Part shown: positions 27,268-36,141 of the stretch, in pieces
Position numbering within the stretch: position 1 is the stretch's first letter
How the letters are laid out: each line of letters begins with the position of its first letter
From: an uncultured Flavobacteriaceae bacterium
GTDB lineage: Bacteria; Bacteroidota; Bacteroidia; Flavobacteriales; Flavobacteriaceae
DNA: 59,004 bases
Direction of reading: 5' to 3'
Assembly (NCBI GenBank): GCA_913030895.1
Contig: CAJWGK010000004.1
Coordinates: 1-59,004, forward strand
Translations under genes and position numbers: made by a program
The notes under the pieces: model-generated
The model's database searches: none
What the model was told of the DNA's origin: nothing
The model's input: only the letters and a program-made list of their open reading frames with translations

Positions 27268-29576
27268 ATCGCAATATTTACTTTACTAGATGGGTTCACT
27301 GTAATGGGTTGGTTTCGAAGTAACATTTTTAAGGGTTTTTCACCGCTCCATTCAAAAACACAATTTTCTTTGTAATAATCTATTTTAAGTAATTCTCCTC
27401 TAAAATTAATTTTAAAGGAAATTCCTTCCCATTGCTTAGGGAGTTTCGGCTCAATTGACAAAAGGTCGTCAACAATCTTTAAACCGCCAAATCCATAAAC
27501 AATACTCATCCAAGTTCCAGACATACTTGTAATATGAAGTCCTTCTTCAACCTCCTTGTTGTAATCGTCAAGGTCAAGTCTAGAAGTTCTTAAATAAAGG
27601 TCATAGGCATCATTCATTTTATCCAGTTTTGTAGCTAAAATCGAATGAACACACGGAGATAAGGAGGATTCGTGTAATGTAAAAGGAGTATAAAAATCAT
27701 AGTGTCTTTCCAATTCCTCTATGGTAAAATCGTCTTCAAAGAAATAAAATCCTTGTAAGGTATCCGCTTGTTTAATAAAAGGGGATCTCAGTATTCTATC
27801 CCACGACCAATGCTGATTAATAGGTCGATGATTTGGGTTTAATTCATCTACTGTAGTCAATTCTTTATCCAAAAAGCCGTCTTGCTGGAGATAGACTTGA
27901 TGCTTTTCACTAAAGGGTAAATACATATTTTTAGCAATCGTCAGCCATTCCATAACCTCCTGATCAGTTATGTTTGTTTTGATAAAAATCTCCTCAAATT
28001 CTTTTGGATGCTGCGCTTTTATAATATTGTATTGCTCGGCAGCATATCGAAGGCACCAGTGAGCAATGTAGTTCGTATACCAATTATTGTCCACGTTATT
28101 CTCGTATTCGTTAGGACCAGTGACCCCTAGAATGACATATTTCTCTTTTTGGCTAGAATAATTAACTCTTTGTTTCCAAAACCTTGCTATGGCGAGTAAA
28201 ACCTCAAACCCCATTTCTGGAATGTAAGTTTGGTCGTTGGTAAATCTCACATAATTATAAATAGCATAGGCAATGGCTCCATTTCGATGGATTTCCTCGA
28301 AAGTGATCTCCCATTCATTATGGCACTCTTCTCCATTCATGGTGACCATTGGAAAAAGTGCTGCTCCATTATTGAAGCCAAGTTTCTCAGCGTTTTCAAT
28401 CGCTTTAGGCAATTGGTTATATCGATACTTGAGCAAGTTTTTGGCGACATTTGCATTCTTAGTAACCATAAAAAATGGAAGACAATACGCTTCTGTATCC
28501 CAGTAAGCGCTTCCACCATACTTCTCCCCAGTAAAACCTTTTGGTCCAATATTGAGTCTTGAGTCACTTCCGGTATAGGTTTGATTAAGTTGAAAAATAT
28601 TAAACCTAATTCCCTGTTGGGCGCTTAAGTCTCCTTTGATGACAATATCAGACATCTTCCAAATGGCATGCCATACTTCCTCCTGCTCTTTAAGAAGTCC
28701 TTGAAAACCTCTGGCCCTGGCATAATTAATTTTTTCCATAGCCACCTGCTCTAATTCTTCTTCAGGATGATTTAGGGAAACTGTATACCCTCCATATTTT
28801 GTCAATGTCAACTTATCGCCTTTGACCAGTTCGATCTCGGCTTTGTAACCTAATTTAAACCCTTTTGAAAAAGGCTCAACACCTGTCGAAACCTCCTCAC
28901 CATTCAAGTAGAGATCAGCAGACATATAGGTGCAAATATTAAAATTAGTTTTATTAGTTTTTGAGCGTAAAAAGGCAGATTTTACGTCCGATTCACCACC
29001 GAGGTGTTTCCAAAATGGGTCATCCCAATTACTGTCTTGATTTTTCACCTGACCGTTGATGTAAGGAGATACTTTGACTTTTGCTTGATCACTTAGCAAC
29101 TCAATGTTGTATTCAATTGCACCTATTTCATTTTCATCCATCGACAAGAAACGATGCGCCTCAACTCGAACGATAATTCCATTGGCTAATTCAACATCAA
29201 AAGTTCGGGTATAAATCCCATTTTTCATATTGAGTGAACGCGTAAAATCGAGAACTTGCTTTGCCGCAAAAAGGTCAAGGGGTTCACCCTCAACGTCAAT
29301 ATCTATCCCAATCCAATTTGGGGCATTAAGTACCTTAGCAAAATATTCTGGGTAACCGTTTTTCCACCAGCCGACTCTTGTCCTATCTGGATAATAAACG
29401 CCACCAATATAACTTCCTTGAAAGGTAGAGCCTGAATATTGTTCTTCAAAATTGGCTCGTTGTCCCATGGCTCCATTTCCAATACTAAAGATACTTTCTG
29501 ATGACTTCACGTTATCAGGGTCAAATCCCATCTCTAGGATTCTCCATTCGTCTTTATGGATATAGCTTTGATTCAT
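27264..29576 (-). CDS. GH65 disaccharide phosphorylase, probably maltose phosphorylase
   Basis: A cytoplasmic inverting phosphorylase of 770 aa without signal peptide. It splits an alpha-glucosyl disaccharide with phosphate into beta-glucose-1-phosphate and glucose. GH65 landmarks are SIGNGAMGQRANFEE near residue 31, GYRVSLNHP-like N-domain strands, YWDTEAYCLPFF at about 358, and GVTGPNEYENNVDNNWYTN with the general acid Glu490. A C-terminal jelly roll follows. The adjacent beta-phosphoglucomutase gene, the only sensible user of the product, and the two amylases point to maltose rather than trehalose or kojibiose. It overlaps both flanking genes by four bases. Confidence 0.9.
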   Translation of the reverse strand: MNQSYIHKDEWRILEMGFDPDNVKSSESIFSIGNGAMGQRANFEEQYSGSTFQGSYIGGVYYPDRTRVGWWKNGYPEYFAKVLNAPNWIGIDIDVEGEPLDLFAAKQVLDFTRSLNMKNGIYTRTFDVELANGIIVRVEAHRFLSMDENEIGAIEYNIELLSDQAKVKVSPYINGQVKNQDSNWDDPFWKHLGGESDVKSAFLRSKTNKTNFNICTYMSADLYLNGEEVSTGVEPFSKGFKLGYKAEIELVKGDKLTLTKYGGYTVSLNHPEEELEQVAMEKINYARARGFQGLLKEQEEVWHAIWKMSDIVIKGDLSAQQGIRFNIFQLNQTYTGSDSRLNIGPKGFTGEKYGGSAYWDTEAYCLPFFMVTKNANVAKNLLKYRYNQLPKAIENAEKLGFNNGAALFPMVTMNGEECHNEWEITFEEIHRNGAIAYAIYNYVRFTNDQTYIPEMGFEVLLAIARFWKQRVNYSSQKEKYVILGVTGPNEYENNVDNNWYTNYIAHWCLRYAAEQYNIIKAQHPKEFEEIFIKTNITDQEVMEWLTIAKNMYLPFSEKHQVYLQQDGFLDKELTTVDELNPNHRPINQHWSWDRILRSPFIKQADTLQGFYFFEDDFTIEELERHYDFYTPFTLHESSLSPCVHSILATKLDKMNDAYDLYLRTSRLDLDDYNKEVEEGLHITSMSGTWMSIVYGFGGLKIVDDLLSIEPKLPKQWEGISFKINFRGELLKIDYYKENCVFEWSGEKPLKMLLRNQPITVNPSSKVNIAI

Positions 29577-30247
29577 TTATGGTCTGAATTTGATAATTGG
29601 GTTATTAGTTGTTTTGGAGTTAAGCCTTTAAAGTTTTCTATCTTAAGCGTACAATTGTTTAAATCTTCTTGACCAACACCTACAGAGATCATTCCAGCGT
29701 TATTAGCCGCTAGAATACCAGCCTGAGAGTCTTCAAAAACTATACAACTGTTAGGAGCTAGGTTTAAAGTTTCAGCACCTTTAAGAAAAACCTCTGGATC
29801 AGGCTTTGAATTTTGAACCATATTCCCGTCAACTACTATTGAAAACAAGTCCAATATTTCTAATTTCTCAAGAATAATTTTGGCATTTTTACTGGCAGAG
29901 CCAACTGCTAATTTGAGCCCAGCATCAATGCTAGATTTAATGAATTCGTAGACCCCCGGAAGAATATCTTTGGTTCCTAAGGTTTCACAATAACTCAAAT
30001 AATTTTCATTTTTTTCCAATGCAAAAGCGTCCAGCTCAGCTTCAGAAAAACGCTTACCCGCCCAATTGGCAATTTTAATAATAGAATCTTTTCGGCTAAC
30101 CCCTTTGAGTTGTTCATTCTGGGCGATGGAGAGATTAAAATCCCATTGTGTGCCAATTTTACACCACGCTTTGTAGTGTAAATGAGCTGTGTCGGCAATA
30201 ACACCATCAAGATCAAATATCAAACCTTTTATTTGTGAATTATGCAT
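29573..30247 (-). CDS. pgmB: Beta-phosphoglucomutase (HAD superfamily)
   Basis: Converts beta-glucose-1-phosphate, the GH65 product, to glucose-6-phosphate in the cytoplasm. HAD motifs are LIFDLDGVIADTAHLHYKAW (nucleophile and acid/base Asp in DLDG), VGSASKNAK with the motif II Ser, and VFEDSQAGILAANNAGM with acidic metal ligands. HYKAW and GVSRKDSI are typical of the beta-PGM group. I chose the ATG at 30247 (224 aa), which overlaps the MFS stop; an upstream ATG at 30262 adds five residues. The end overlaps the GH65 start by four bases. Confidence 0.93.
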   Translation of the reverse strand: MHNSQIKGLIFDLDGVIADTAHLHYKAWCKIGTQWDFNLSIAQNEQLKGVSRKDSIIKIANWAGKRFSEAELDAFALEKNENYLSYCETLGTKDILPGVYEFIKSSIDAGLKLAVGSASKNAKIILEKLEILDLFSIVVDGNMVQNSKPDPEVFLKGAETLNLAPNSCIVFEDSQAGILAANNAGMISVGVGQEDLNNCTLKIENFKGLTPKQLITQLSNSDHK

Positions 30248-31610
30248 TATAACTAATGACATTTTTTTCGGTGATTAAAAAATTGGAAAATGCAGAAATG
30301 AGCAGGGAAAGACCAGCTACCACTAAGGCATAAATTGGAGCATCTCCCATTAATCCGTATAAGAAATTAACTCCACCTAGGGCGGCTACAATTTGAGGAA
30401 TAACAATAAACATGTTAAAAATCCCCATCATGATTCCCATTTTTTCCGGGGCTATAGCACTAGACAGCATGGCATAGGGCATCGATAAAATACTGCCCCA
30501 AGAAATCCCTACTAGCGAAAACCACAGCCATAACATTTCTGGGTCAGGGACAAAATACATCATTAAAAACCCAATACCTCCAAGGATCAAAGAGCCCATG
30601 TGTAAATATTTTCTATTAACGGTTCTTTTAGAACTGTAGAAGGTCAATAGCAAAGCAAAAGCCATTGAGGAAAGCCCATAGACCCCCATGTTAGCCCCGA
30701 CTAAATTTGAAGCTTTTTGAAAAGCTTCATTTTGCTCATCAAAGGCAGTTGCCTGGGCAGAAACTTTAAAATCAAAATTTTCCTCGATTGGCGCTGGAGC
30801 ATCAAAAACGTGTTCTGTCAACGCTGGATTGGCCAAACTCCACATAGAGAAAAAAGCAAACCAACTAAAGAATTGGATGACTCCCAGCTTAAACATCGTC
30901 TTGGGCATTTTGAAAATATTTTGAAATATTTCTTGAGCAGCCCCACTATTTTCTTCTTTAATTTTCTTTTTAAAGGCTTCAATATTTTCAGGAGGGGTTT
31001 CGGAGGTGGTAAAAATAGTATATAAAATACTTGCTAAAAAGACAATCGCGCCTATCGCAAAGGCTAATTTTACGGAGGAAGGTATAATTCCTGGTGCTGC
31101 AGCATCACTTACCCCCAAAGTAGAAATAAACCAGGGTAAATTACTCGCCACCCATGTACCAATACCAATAATTAGAGTTTGAACTACAAATCCATAAGTT
31201 CGCTGCTGATCGGGGAGCTTGTCCGCGACCAACGCTCGAAATGGCTCCATGCTTATGTTAATTGATGCATCGAGTATCCAAAGCAAACCTGCCGCCATCC
31301 ACAAAACAGGAGAATGAGGCATGATTAATAGTGCAAGGGAGCTTAATATTGCTCCAACTAAAAAGTAGGGGCGTCTTCTTCCCAGTTTACTATGCCATGT
31401 TCGGTCACTTAGGTAGCCAATAATAGGTTGGACGACCAAACCCGTTAGGGGAGCTGCTACCCACAAAAGAGGAATATCGTCAGTCGACGCGCCCAGGGTT
31501 TGAAAAATCCTGGACATAAATCCACCTTGCAGCGCATAGCCAAATTGAATTCCAAGAAATCCGAAACTCATGTTCCAGATGTCCCAAAAACTCAGGGATT
31601 GCTGTTTCAT
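30240..31610 (-). CDS. MFS sugar transporter, maltose/SLC45-like
   Basis: A 456-aa inner-membrane transporter of the major facilitator superfamily with about twelve hydrophobic helices. The first loop motif GYLSDRTWHSKLGRRRPYFLVGA is typical of the glycoside/sucrose-type (GPH or SLC45-like) group. The N terminus SFWDIWNMSFGFLGIQFGYALQGGFMSRIFQTLGA resembles bacterial maltose transporters. A long periplasmic or cytoplasmic loop occurs near residues 270-300. As first gene of the alpha-glucan operon it probably imports maltose or maltodextrin from the periplasm for GH65. A good promoter lies 71 bases upstream. Confidence 0.9.
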   Translation of the reverse strand: MKQQSLSFWDIWNMSFGFLGIQFGYALQGGFMSRIFQTLGASTDDIPLLWVAAPLTGLVVQPIIGYLSDRTWHSKLGRRRPYFLVGAILSSLALLIMPHSPVLWMAAGLLWILDASINISMEPFRALVADKLPDQQRTYGFVVQTLIIGIGTWVASNLPWFISTLGVSDAAAPGIIPSSVKLAFAIGAIVFLASILYTIFTTSETPPENIEAFKKKIKEENSGAAQEIFQNIFKMPKTMFKLGVIQFFSWFAFFSMWSLANPALTEHVFDAPAPIEENFDFKVSAQATAFDEQNEAFQKASNLVGANMGVYGLSSMAFALLLTFYSSKRTVNRKYLHMGSLILGGIGFLMMYFVPDPEMLWLWFSLVGISWGSILSMPYAMLSSAIAPEKMGIMMGIFNMFIVIPQIVAALGGVNFLYGLMGDAPIYALVVAGLSLLISAFSNFLITEKNVISYNA

Positions 31611-31625
31611 AATAAATGTTTAGGT

Positions 31626-31642
31626 ACAGACAAAAGGTCTGT
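31626..31642. promoter_or_regulatory. Inverted repeat in the leader of the alpha-glucan operon
   Basis: ACAGAC (31626-31631) and GTCTGT (31637-31642) form a perfect 6-base inverted repeat around AAAAG, 16 bases upstream of the MFS start and downstream of the predicted transcription start. It could be an operator or an mRNA hairpin near the ribosome binding region. I did not find a second copy elsewhere in the window. Confidence 0.35.
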
Positions 31643-31680
31643 TAAAACTAATAAGTGAAGTGTGTGATAGTTTTACATTT

Positions 31681-31711
31681 CAAACTTAGTGGAATTATCT
31701 GAAAAAGCAAA
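31681..31711 (-). promoter_or_regulatory. Bacteroidota-type promoter of the alpha-glucan operon
   Basis: Read on the minus strand: a -33 element TTTG (31711-31708), a 19-base spacer and a -7 element TAAGTTTG (31688-31681). This matches the known Bacteroidota consensus TTTG / TAnnTTTG with the expected 19-21-base spacing. It lies between LacI and the MFS gene, so the operon can be transcribed independently of lacI. The predicted start point is near 31674, giving a leader of about 60 bases. Confidence 0.7.
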
Positions 31712-31716
31712 CAAAT

Positions 31717-32754
31717 TTAAGTAGATTCTCTTTCTATGATAATTGATTTGATTACTTTCTGCTCATATTTCAAGTTTTCATCGTCATTTTCTAACCTCTC
31801 AATTAATTTAGCTGCGGCAGTTTTCCCCATTTCTTCTGCATGTTGTTTTACCGTAGTTAATGGAGGGTAAGAGTATTTTGAGATTAGACCATCCGTAAAG
31901 CAAATCAATCCTACATCACTAGGAATTGCTTTTCCTAGTCTTCTCAAGACCCGTAAAGCGGCTCCAGCATAAATTTCATTAACAGCAAAAATCCCATCAA
32001 TTTTATTGTTTTTATTGAATGCCGCTGCTATACTATTTTCCAACTCAGGACCAGCCTCGTCAGAACCATGCGTGTCTTCAACTTTTATGATGAGATGATT
32101 ATCCAACAACAAATCGTTGTCTTGAACAGCTTTGATATAGCCTAGGGTTCTGAGCCTCCCTACATTTATATAATCTTCGGTGGTCAAAAGCAGAATATTT
32201 TCTCTGCCTTTATTTATAAGGAGTGAAGTCGCGTCATAGGCTCCACGGAAATCATCAACAATGACCTTATCACACTGGATTTCGGTTGCTACGCGATCAA
32301 AGAGAACAACGGCCATTCCTTGTTCAATGGATTCATTAATATGATAATAATCTTGTTTTTTAAGCGTCTCTTTAGATAAGGAAAGTATGAAACCATCGAT
32401 CAAACTATCTGCTAAGGTCTCCATATTTACAACCTCTTTTTCAAAAGACTCATTGGACAAGGCCACCACTACATTGTAACCGTTCTTTCTGGCGACTTGT
32501 TCAATTCCGTTGACGATTAACGCAAAAAAATAGTGAACTACATCGGGGATGATTACTCCTATGGTTTTGGTTTTTCGATTTTTTAAACTTAGGGCAATAC
32601 TATTAGGACGATAGCCACGAGACTTGGCAAAAGTCTTAATCCGCTCCCTCGTCTCCTCACCTATTTCGTGGCTGTCTTTAAGGGATTTAGAAACAGTAGA
32701 AATGGAAACATTTAATTCTTGAGCAATCTTTTTTAAAGTTATTTTATTACGCAC
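31717..32754 (-). CDS. LacI-family transcriptional regulator
   Basis: A 345-aa repressor or activator. The N-terminal helix-turn-helix is ITLKKIAQELNVSISTVSKSLKDSHEIGEETRERI (residues 5-38), followed by the hinge GYRPNSIALSLK and a periplasmic-binding-protein-like effector domain (IGVIIPDVVHYFFALIVNGIEQVARKNGYN, DGIFAVNEIYAGAALRVLR). Its position before the MFS-pgmB-GH65-GH13 genes implies that it senses maltose or a related sugar and controls that operon. It is also directly divergent from SusC at 33120, so it could control both sides through the 365-base gap. Confidence 0.93.
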   Translation of the reverse strand: MRNKITLKKIAQELNVSISTVSKSLKDSHEIGEETRERIKTFAKSRGYRPNSIALSLKNRKTKTIGVIIPDVVHYFFALIVNGIEQVARKNGYNVVVALSNESFEKEVVNMETLADSLIDGFILSLSKETLKKQDYYHINESIEQGMAVVLFDRVATEIQCDKVIVDDFRGAYDATSLLINKGRENILLLTTEDYINVGRLRTLGYIKAVQDNDLLLDNHLIIKVEDTHGSDEAGPELENSIAAAFNKNNKIDGIFAVNEIYAGAALRVLRRLGKAIPSDVGLICFTDGLISKYSYPPLTTVKQHAEEMGKTAAAKLIERLENDDENLKYEQKVIKSIIIEREST

Positions 32755-33119
32755 AATTAAAATATTGTATCAAATTTCGTAAATATTAATTATCATAACT
32801 GAGATTTTCTTTAAAATAACCTAAAACTATAACTTTTTCGAAAAGTAACTACAAGGTTGTAGTAAAAAAATAGGTAATTAATGATAACACGATGTTAAAA
32901 GAGTACATAAATTTTATATGTTTGGAATGTAAGTGTGTATAGTTAAACCAAACAACAGCATTTAAATTTATTCTTAGATTTTTATATTCACTATAATGGT
33001 GGGTATTCTTCTGGACACTTTTCTGTGCTTTTTTGGTTGTAATCAGTTTAAATCAAAAATTTATTTAACTGCAAATTATGAATATTGACTTTAAAATAAT
33101 CTTAAAAATTCATTGACGT
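32755..33119. promoter_or_regulatory. Divergent lacI-susC control region
   Basis: This 365-base AT-rich gap has no gene. It contains two adjacent palindromes: TTTTCGAAAA at 32835-32844, with the central CG typical of LacI-family operators, and ACTACAAGGTTGTAGT at 32848-32863 (7-base arms around GG). A likely lacI -7 sequence (TAGTTTTA, minus strand, 32829-32822) lies next to them, with a TTG 22 bases upstream. The susC-side -7 candidate is described separately. The remaining 190 bases before susC would be an untranslated leader; I see no riboswitch. Confidence 0.5.
32895..32924 (+). promoter_or_regulatory. Candidate susC promoter
   Basis: TATGTTTG at 32917-32924 fits the TAnnTTTG -7 consensus. 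At the correct distance (19 bases) the -33 position reads TTA (32895-32897) instead of TTG, so the match is partial. Transcription would start near 32931, giving a leader of about 190 bases. It lies about 55 bases downstream of the two palindromes. Confidence 0.4.
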
Positions 33120-36100
33120 ATGAAAAATTATTTAATGGTCTTTTTCACGTTTTTATTTACTTTACAAGCCTTCAGTCAGCAATTGACGGGTACTGTTAAA
33201 GTCGATGGTGAACCTATTCCAGGTGTTAACATTATTAACATTGAATCAGGAACGGGTACATTGTCAGATTTTGACGGGAACTTTTCAATTGATAATCTCT
33301 CTGAGGGTGATGAAATTGAGTTTAGCTACATTGGATTCCAAACACAACGTGTTGTATTCAATGGCCAAACAAGCTTAAATATTTCATTAGAAGAGTCAAG
33401 CGAAAAACTTGAAGAGGTAATTGTAACAGGTTATGGCTCGGTAATTGCCAAAAACCTCTCCAGTTCAATTGTAAGGGTTGATGGTGAAAGTGTTAAGAAC
33501 ACTGCACTTGGCTCATTTGAACAAGCCCTACAGGGTAGAGCTGCTGGAGTTCAAGTAATTACCGGATCAGGAATGTCTGGTTCAGGAACAAAGATTAGGA
33601 TTAGGGGGGCTAACTCAGCAACTGCTAGTTCTGACCCGCTGTATGTTGTAGATGGTATTATCATGGAACAAGGTAATTACAGATCTGGAAATCAATCTGT
33701 AGGTTTTATGGATACTCCTACCAACATTCTTTCTTCCATAAATCCAAATGACATTCAGTCCATGGAAGTTCTTAAAGATGCTGCGGCTACTGCGATATAT
33801 GGTGCCAGAGGATCAAATGGTGTAATTTTAATTACTACTAAGCAAGGTCAAGCAGGAGCCACCAAAATTGAAGCTACATTCGACGTGGGGCTATCAGAGG
33901 CCACGAGGAGACTTGATTATGTAAATGCTGAAGAGTATCTAATGCTTGCTCAAGAAGCATGGTACAACGCTGGTCAAGATCCAACTAAATACTGGGACAA
34001 CAGTGGTGTATTAACCGCGGGAAATACAAAAGAGAAGGCGCTTACTACCGATACTGATTGGCAGGATGTTGCCTTAAAAACAGGTATAGCTTACAGAGCA
34101 AATATTTCTGCATCAGGTGGAAGTGAAAAAACTAAATTTTTTGTTAGTGGAAACTTTCTGGAGGAAGAATCAATTTTTGTTGGTAACGAATATTTAAAGT
34201 TAAATGCTAGAACAAATCTGAATCATAAGGTTAATGATAAATTAAGTGTTGGTACCAACATAAATTTCACCTATGTTGACAATTCTCCTGTACCTGTTCA
34301 AAACGGTATTGGACGAGCCGTTAACATGTTGCCTATTGAGCCAGTGTTCAATCCTGACGGTACTTATTTCAATGTCACGCAGAATCCCAGAGCTTGGTTA
34401 GACTTATACACGACCAATATCAAAAATAGAACGCTTACGGGAAGTTGGTATTTGAGATATCAACTTTCGGATGCTCTTAGTTTTAGAACTGAATTTGGAT
34501 TAAACAGTATTTCAGTAGACCAAGAACAGTATATGGATAGACTGCTAAGCACGAATGACTTAGCATTGGCTTCAGAGTCAAAAAATACTATCAACGCGTG
34601 GAACTGGAAAAACTTATTAAACTACAGAAAATCATTTGGCGATCACAGTTTTGATGTTTTAGCTGGGATTGAATCATCCAAGAGTAAAACACATAATATT
34701 GGAATGAGAGGAGACGGTTTTGCAAGTACTTCTTTAAAAACCCCTCAAGATGCTGCTACTCAATCTGTAAGTTTTAATGAATCTGCATTTACTTATTTAT
34801 CTATCATTTCTAGATTGAATTATAACTACAAAGGAAAATATCTATTTTCTTTCACTGCCCGTAGAGATGGATCATCTAGGTTTGGTCGTGCAAAACAATG
34901 GGGTACCTTCCCTGCAGGATCACTTGGATATAATATAAGTGAGGAGCCTTTCTTCGAACCTTTGAAAGGAGTTTTTAGCTACCTAAAGTTAAAAGCTAGT
35001 TATGGAATCACTGGTAATGCCGAGATTGGTAATTATCAAAACGAATCCAGATACAATTCTGTTCAATACAATGGTCTTAACGGTATTAGTTTATCAAATA
35101 TAGCTGATGACCAGTTAGGTTGGGAGGAGTCAATACAAACAAATTTTGCTATTAGCGCCGAACTATTCAACGGTACAATTAGAGCAGATGTTGATGTCTA
35201 TGATAAGTTGACGAAAGACCTTTTACTACCCTACCCAGTTAGTATAGTTAGCGGTCTTACCCGGGTAACTACAAATCTTGGTGAGATAAGCAACAAGGGT
35301 ATTGAAATTGTTCTAGGTGCAACACTCATGGAAAAAAATGACATTACTTGGGATGTAGAGTTCCAATACGCCAAAAACACTAATGAAGTTCTTTCAATTG
35401 GTGACAACCCTGAAGGAATCAATTTACCCGGGTTTGGTACTACCTCAATATATGTAGGAAAACCAATCGGGATTCAAACACTTCCAATTTGGTCAGGTGT
35501 TGATCCTGCTACTGGACAAGACATGTATCTTGAGCAATCAACTGGCTTATCACTCACAGAGACCCAAGCAGCTGCTCAATATGGTAATTTGAATAATTTT
35601 TTCAGTCAAAACAATGTTGCTTTCGGAAATCCATGGCCAGACTTTACTGGAGGGTTTAGCACTGATTTTTCCTATAAAAATTGGAGTATAAGCGCTTTAT
35701 TTAGTTTTGCTGTAGGTCAAGATTACCTTGCTTCGGGTGAAAATATTAACTCTAAATATTTTGCAGCTTCATCTGCCATGACACCACTAAGACACATTTT
35801 AGGTAGGTGGAGAAGTCCTGGAGATGTTACCAATATTGCTCAGGTTAATCTGGAGCCTACCCTTTGGAGTAGAACTTCCGAATACGTTTCAGATTTAGAT
35901 TATTTGAGAATGAGAGACTTTACTTTTACCTATTCTTTTAATCTCCCTGAAAATAGTTCCATCAAAGGACTTGATGTTTATACTAAGCTTACTAACTTTT
36001 TAACTTGGACAAATGCTCAACCATGGATGTTTGACCCTGAAAACTATGTTAGAGGCGGGAATCTAAATTTGATGGACAAGTGGAGACAAGTTCCACAGGC

Positions 36101-36137
36101 AAAGACTGTTAATATAGGTGTTAATCTAAAATTTTAA
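33120..36137 (+). CDS. SusC/RagA-type TonB-linked outer-membrane transporter
   Basis: A 1005-aa glycan importer. Signal peptide ends TLQAFSQ; a carboxypeptidase-like beta-sandwich spans about 20-95 (LTGTVKVDGEPIPGVNI); the TonB box region LEEVIVTGYG is near residues 97-106; the plug domain carries IRIRGANSATASSDPLYVVDG and EVLKDAAATAIYGARGSNGVILITTK, both SusC signatures; a 22-strand barrel follows. With the SusD four bases downstream it forms the outer-membrane pedal-bin uptake complex. It is divergent from LacI. Whether its cargo is alpha-glucan or the sulfated glycan cannot be settled from sequence. Confidence 0.96.
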   Translation: MKNYLMVFFTFLFTLQAFSQQLTGTVKVDGEPIPGVNIINIESGTGTLSDFDGNFSIDNLSEGDEIEFSYIGFQTQRVVFNGQTSLNISLEESSEKLEEVIVTGYGSVIAKNLSSSIVRVDGESVKNTALGSFEQALQGRAAGVQVITGSGMSGSGTKIRIRGANSATASSDPLYVVDGIIMEQGNYRSGNQSVGFMDTPTNILSSINPNDIQSMEVLKDAAATAIYGARGSNGVILITTKQGQAGATKIEATFDVGLSEATRRLDYVNAEEYLMLAQEAWYNAGQDPTKYWDNSGVLTAGNTKEKALTTDTDWQDVALKTGIAYRANISASGGSEKTKFFVSGNFLEEESIFVGNEYLKLNARTNLNHKVNDKLSVGTNINFTYVDNSPVPVQNGIGRAVNMLPIEPVFNPDGTYFNVTQNPRAWLDLYTTNIKNRTLTGSWYLRYQLSDALSFRTEFGLNSISVDQEQYMDRLLSTNDLALASESKNTINAWNWKNLLNYRKSFGDHSFDVLAGIESSKSKTHNIGMRGDGFASTSLKTPQDAATQSVSFNESAFTYLSIISRLNYNYKGKYLFSFTARRDGSSRFGRAKQWGTFPAGSLGYNISEEPFFEPLKGVFSYLKLKASYGITGNAEIGNYQNESRYNSVQYNGLNGISLSNIADDQLGWEESIQTNFAISAELFNGTIRADVDVYDKLTKDLLLPYPVSIVSGLTRVTTNLGEISNKGIEIVLGATLMEKNDITWDVEFQYAKNTNEVLSIGDNPEGINLPGFGTTSIYVGKPIGIQTLPIWSGVDPATGQDMYLEQSTGLSLTETQAAAQYGNLNNFFSQNNVAFGNPWPDFTGGFSTDFSYKNWSISALFSFAVGQDYLASGENINSKYFAASSAMTPLRHILGRWRSPGDVTNIAQVNLEPTLWSRTSEYVSDLDYLRMRDFTFTYSFNLPENSSIKGLDVYTKLTNFLTWTNAQPWMFDPENYVRGGNLNLMDKWRQVPQAKTVNIGVNLKF

Positions 36138-36141
36138 ACTG

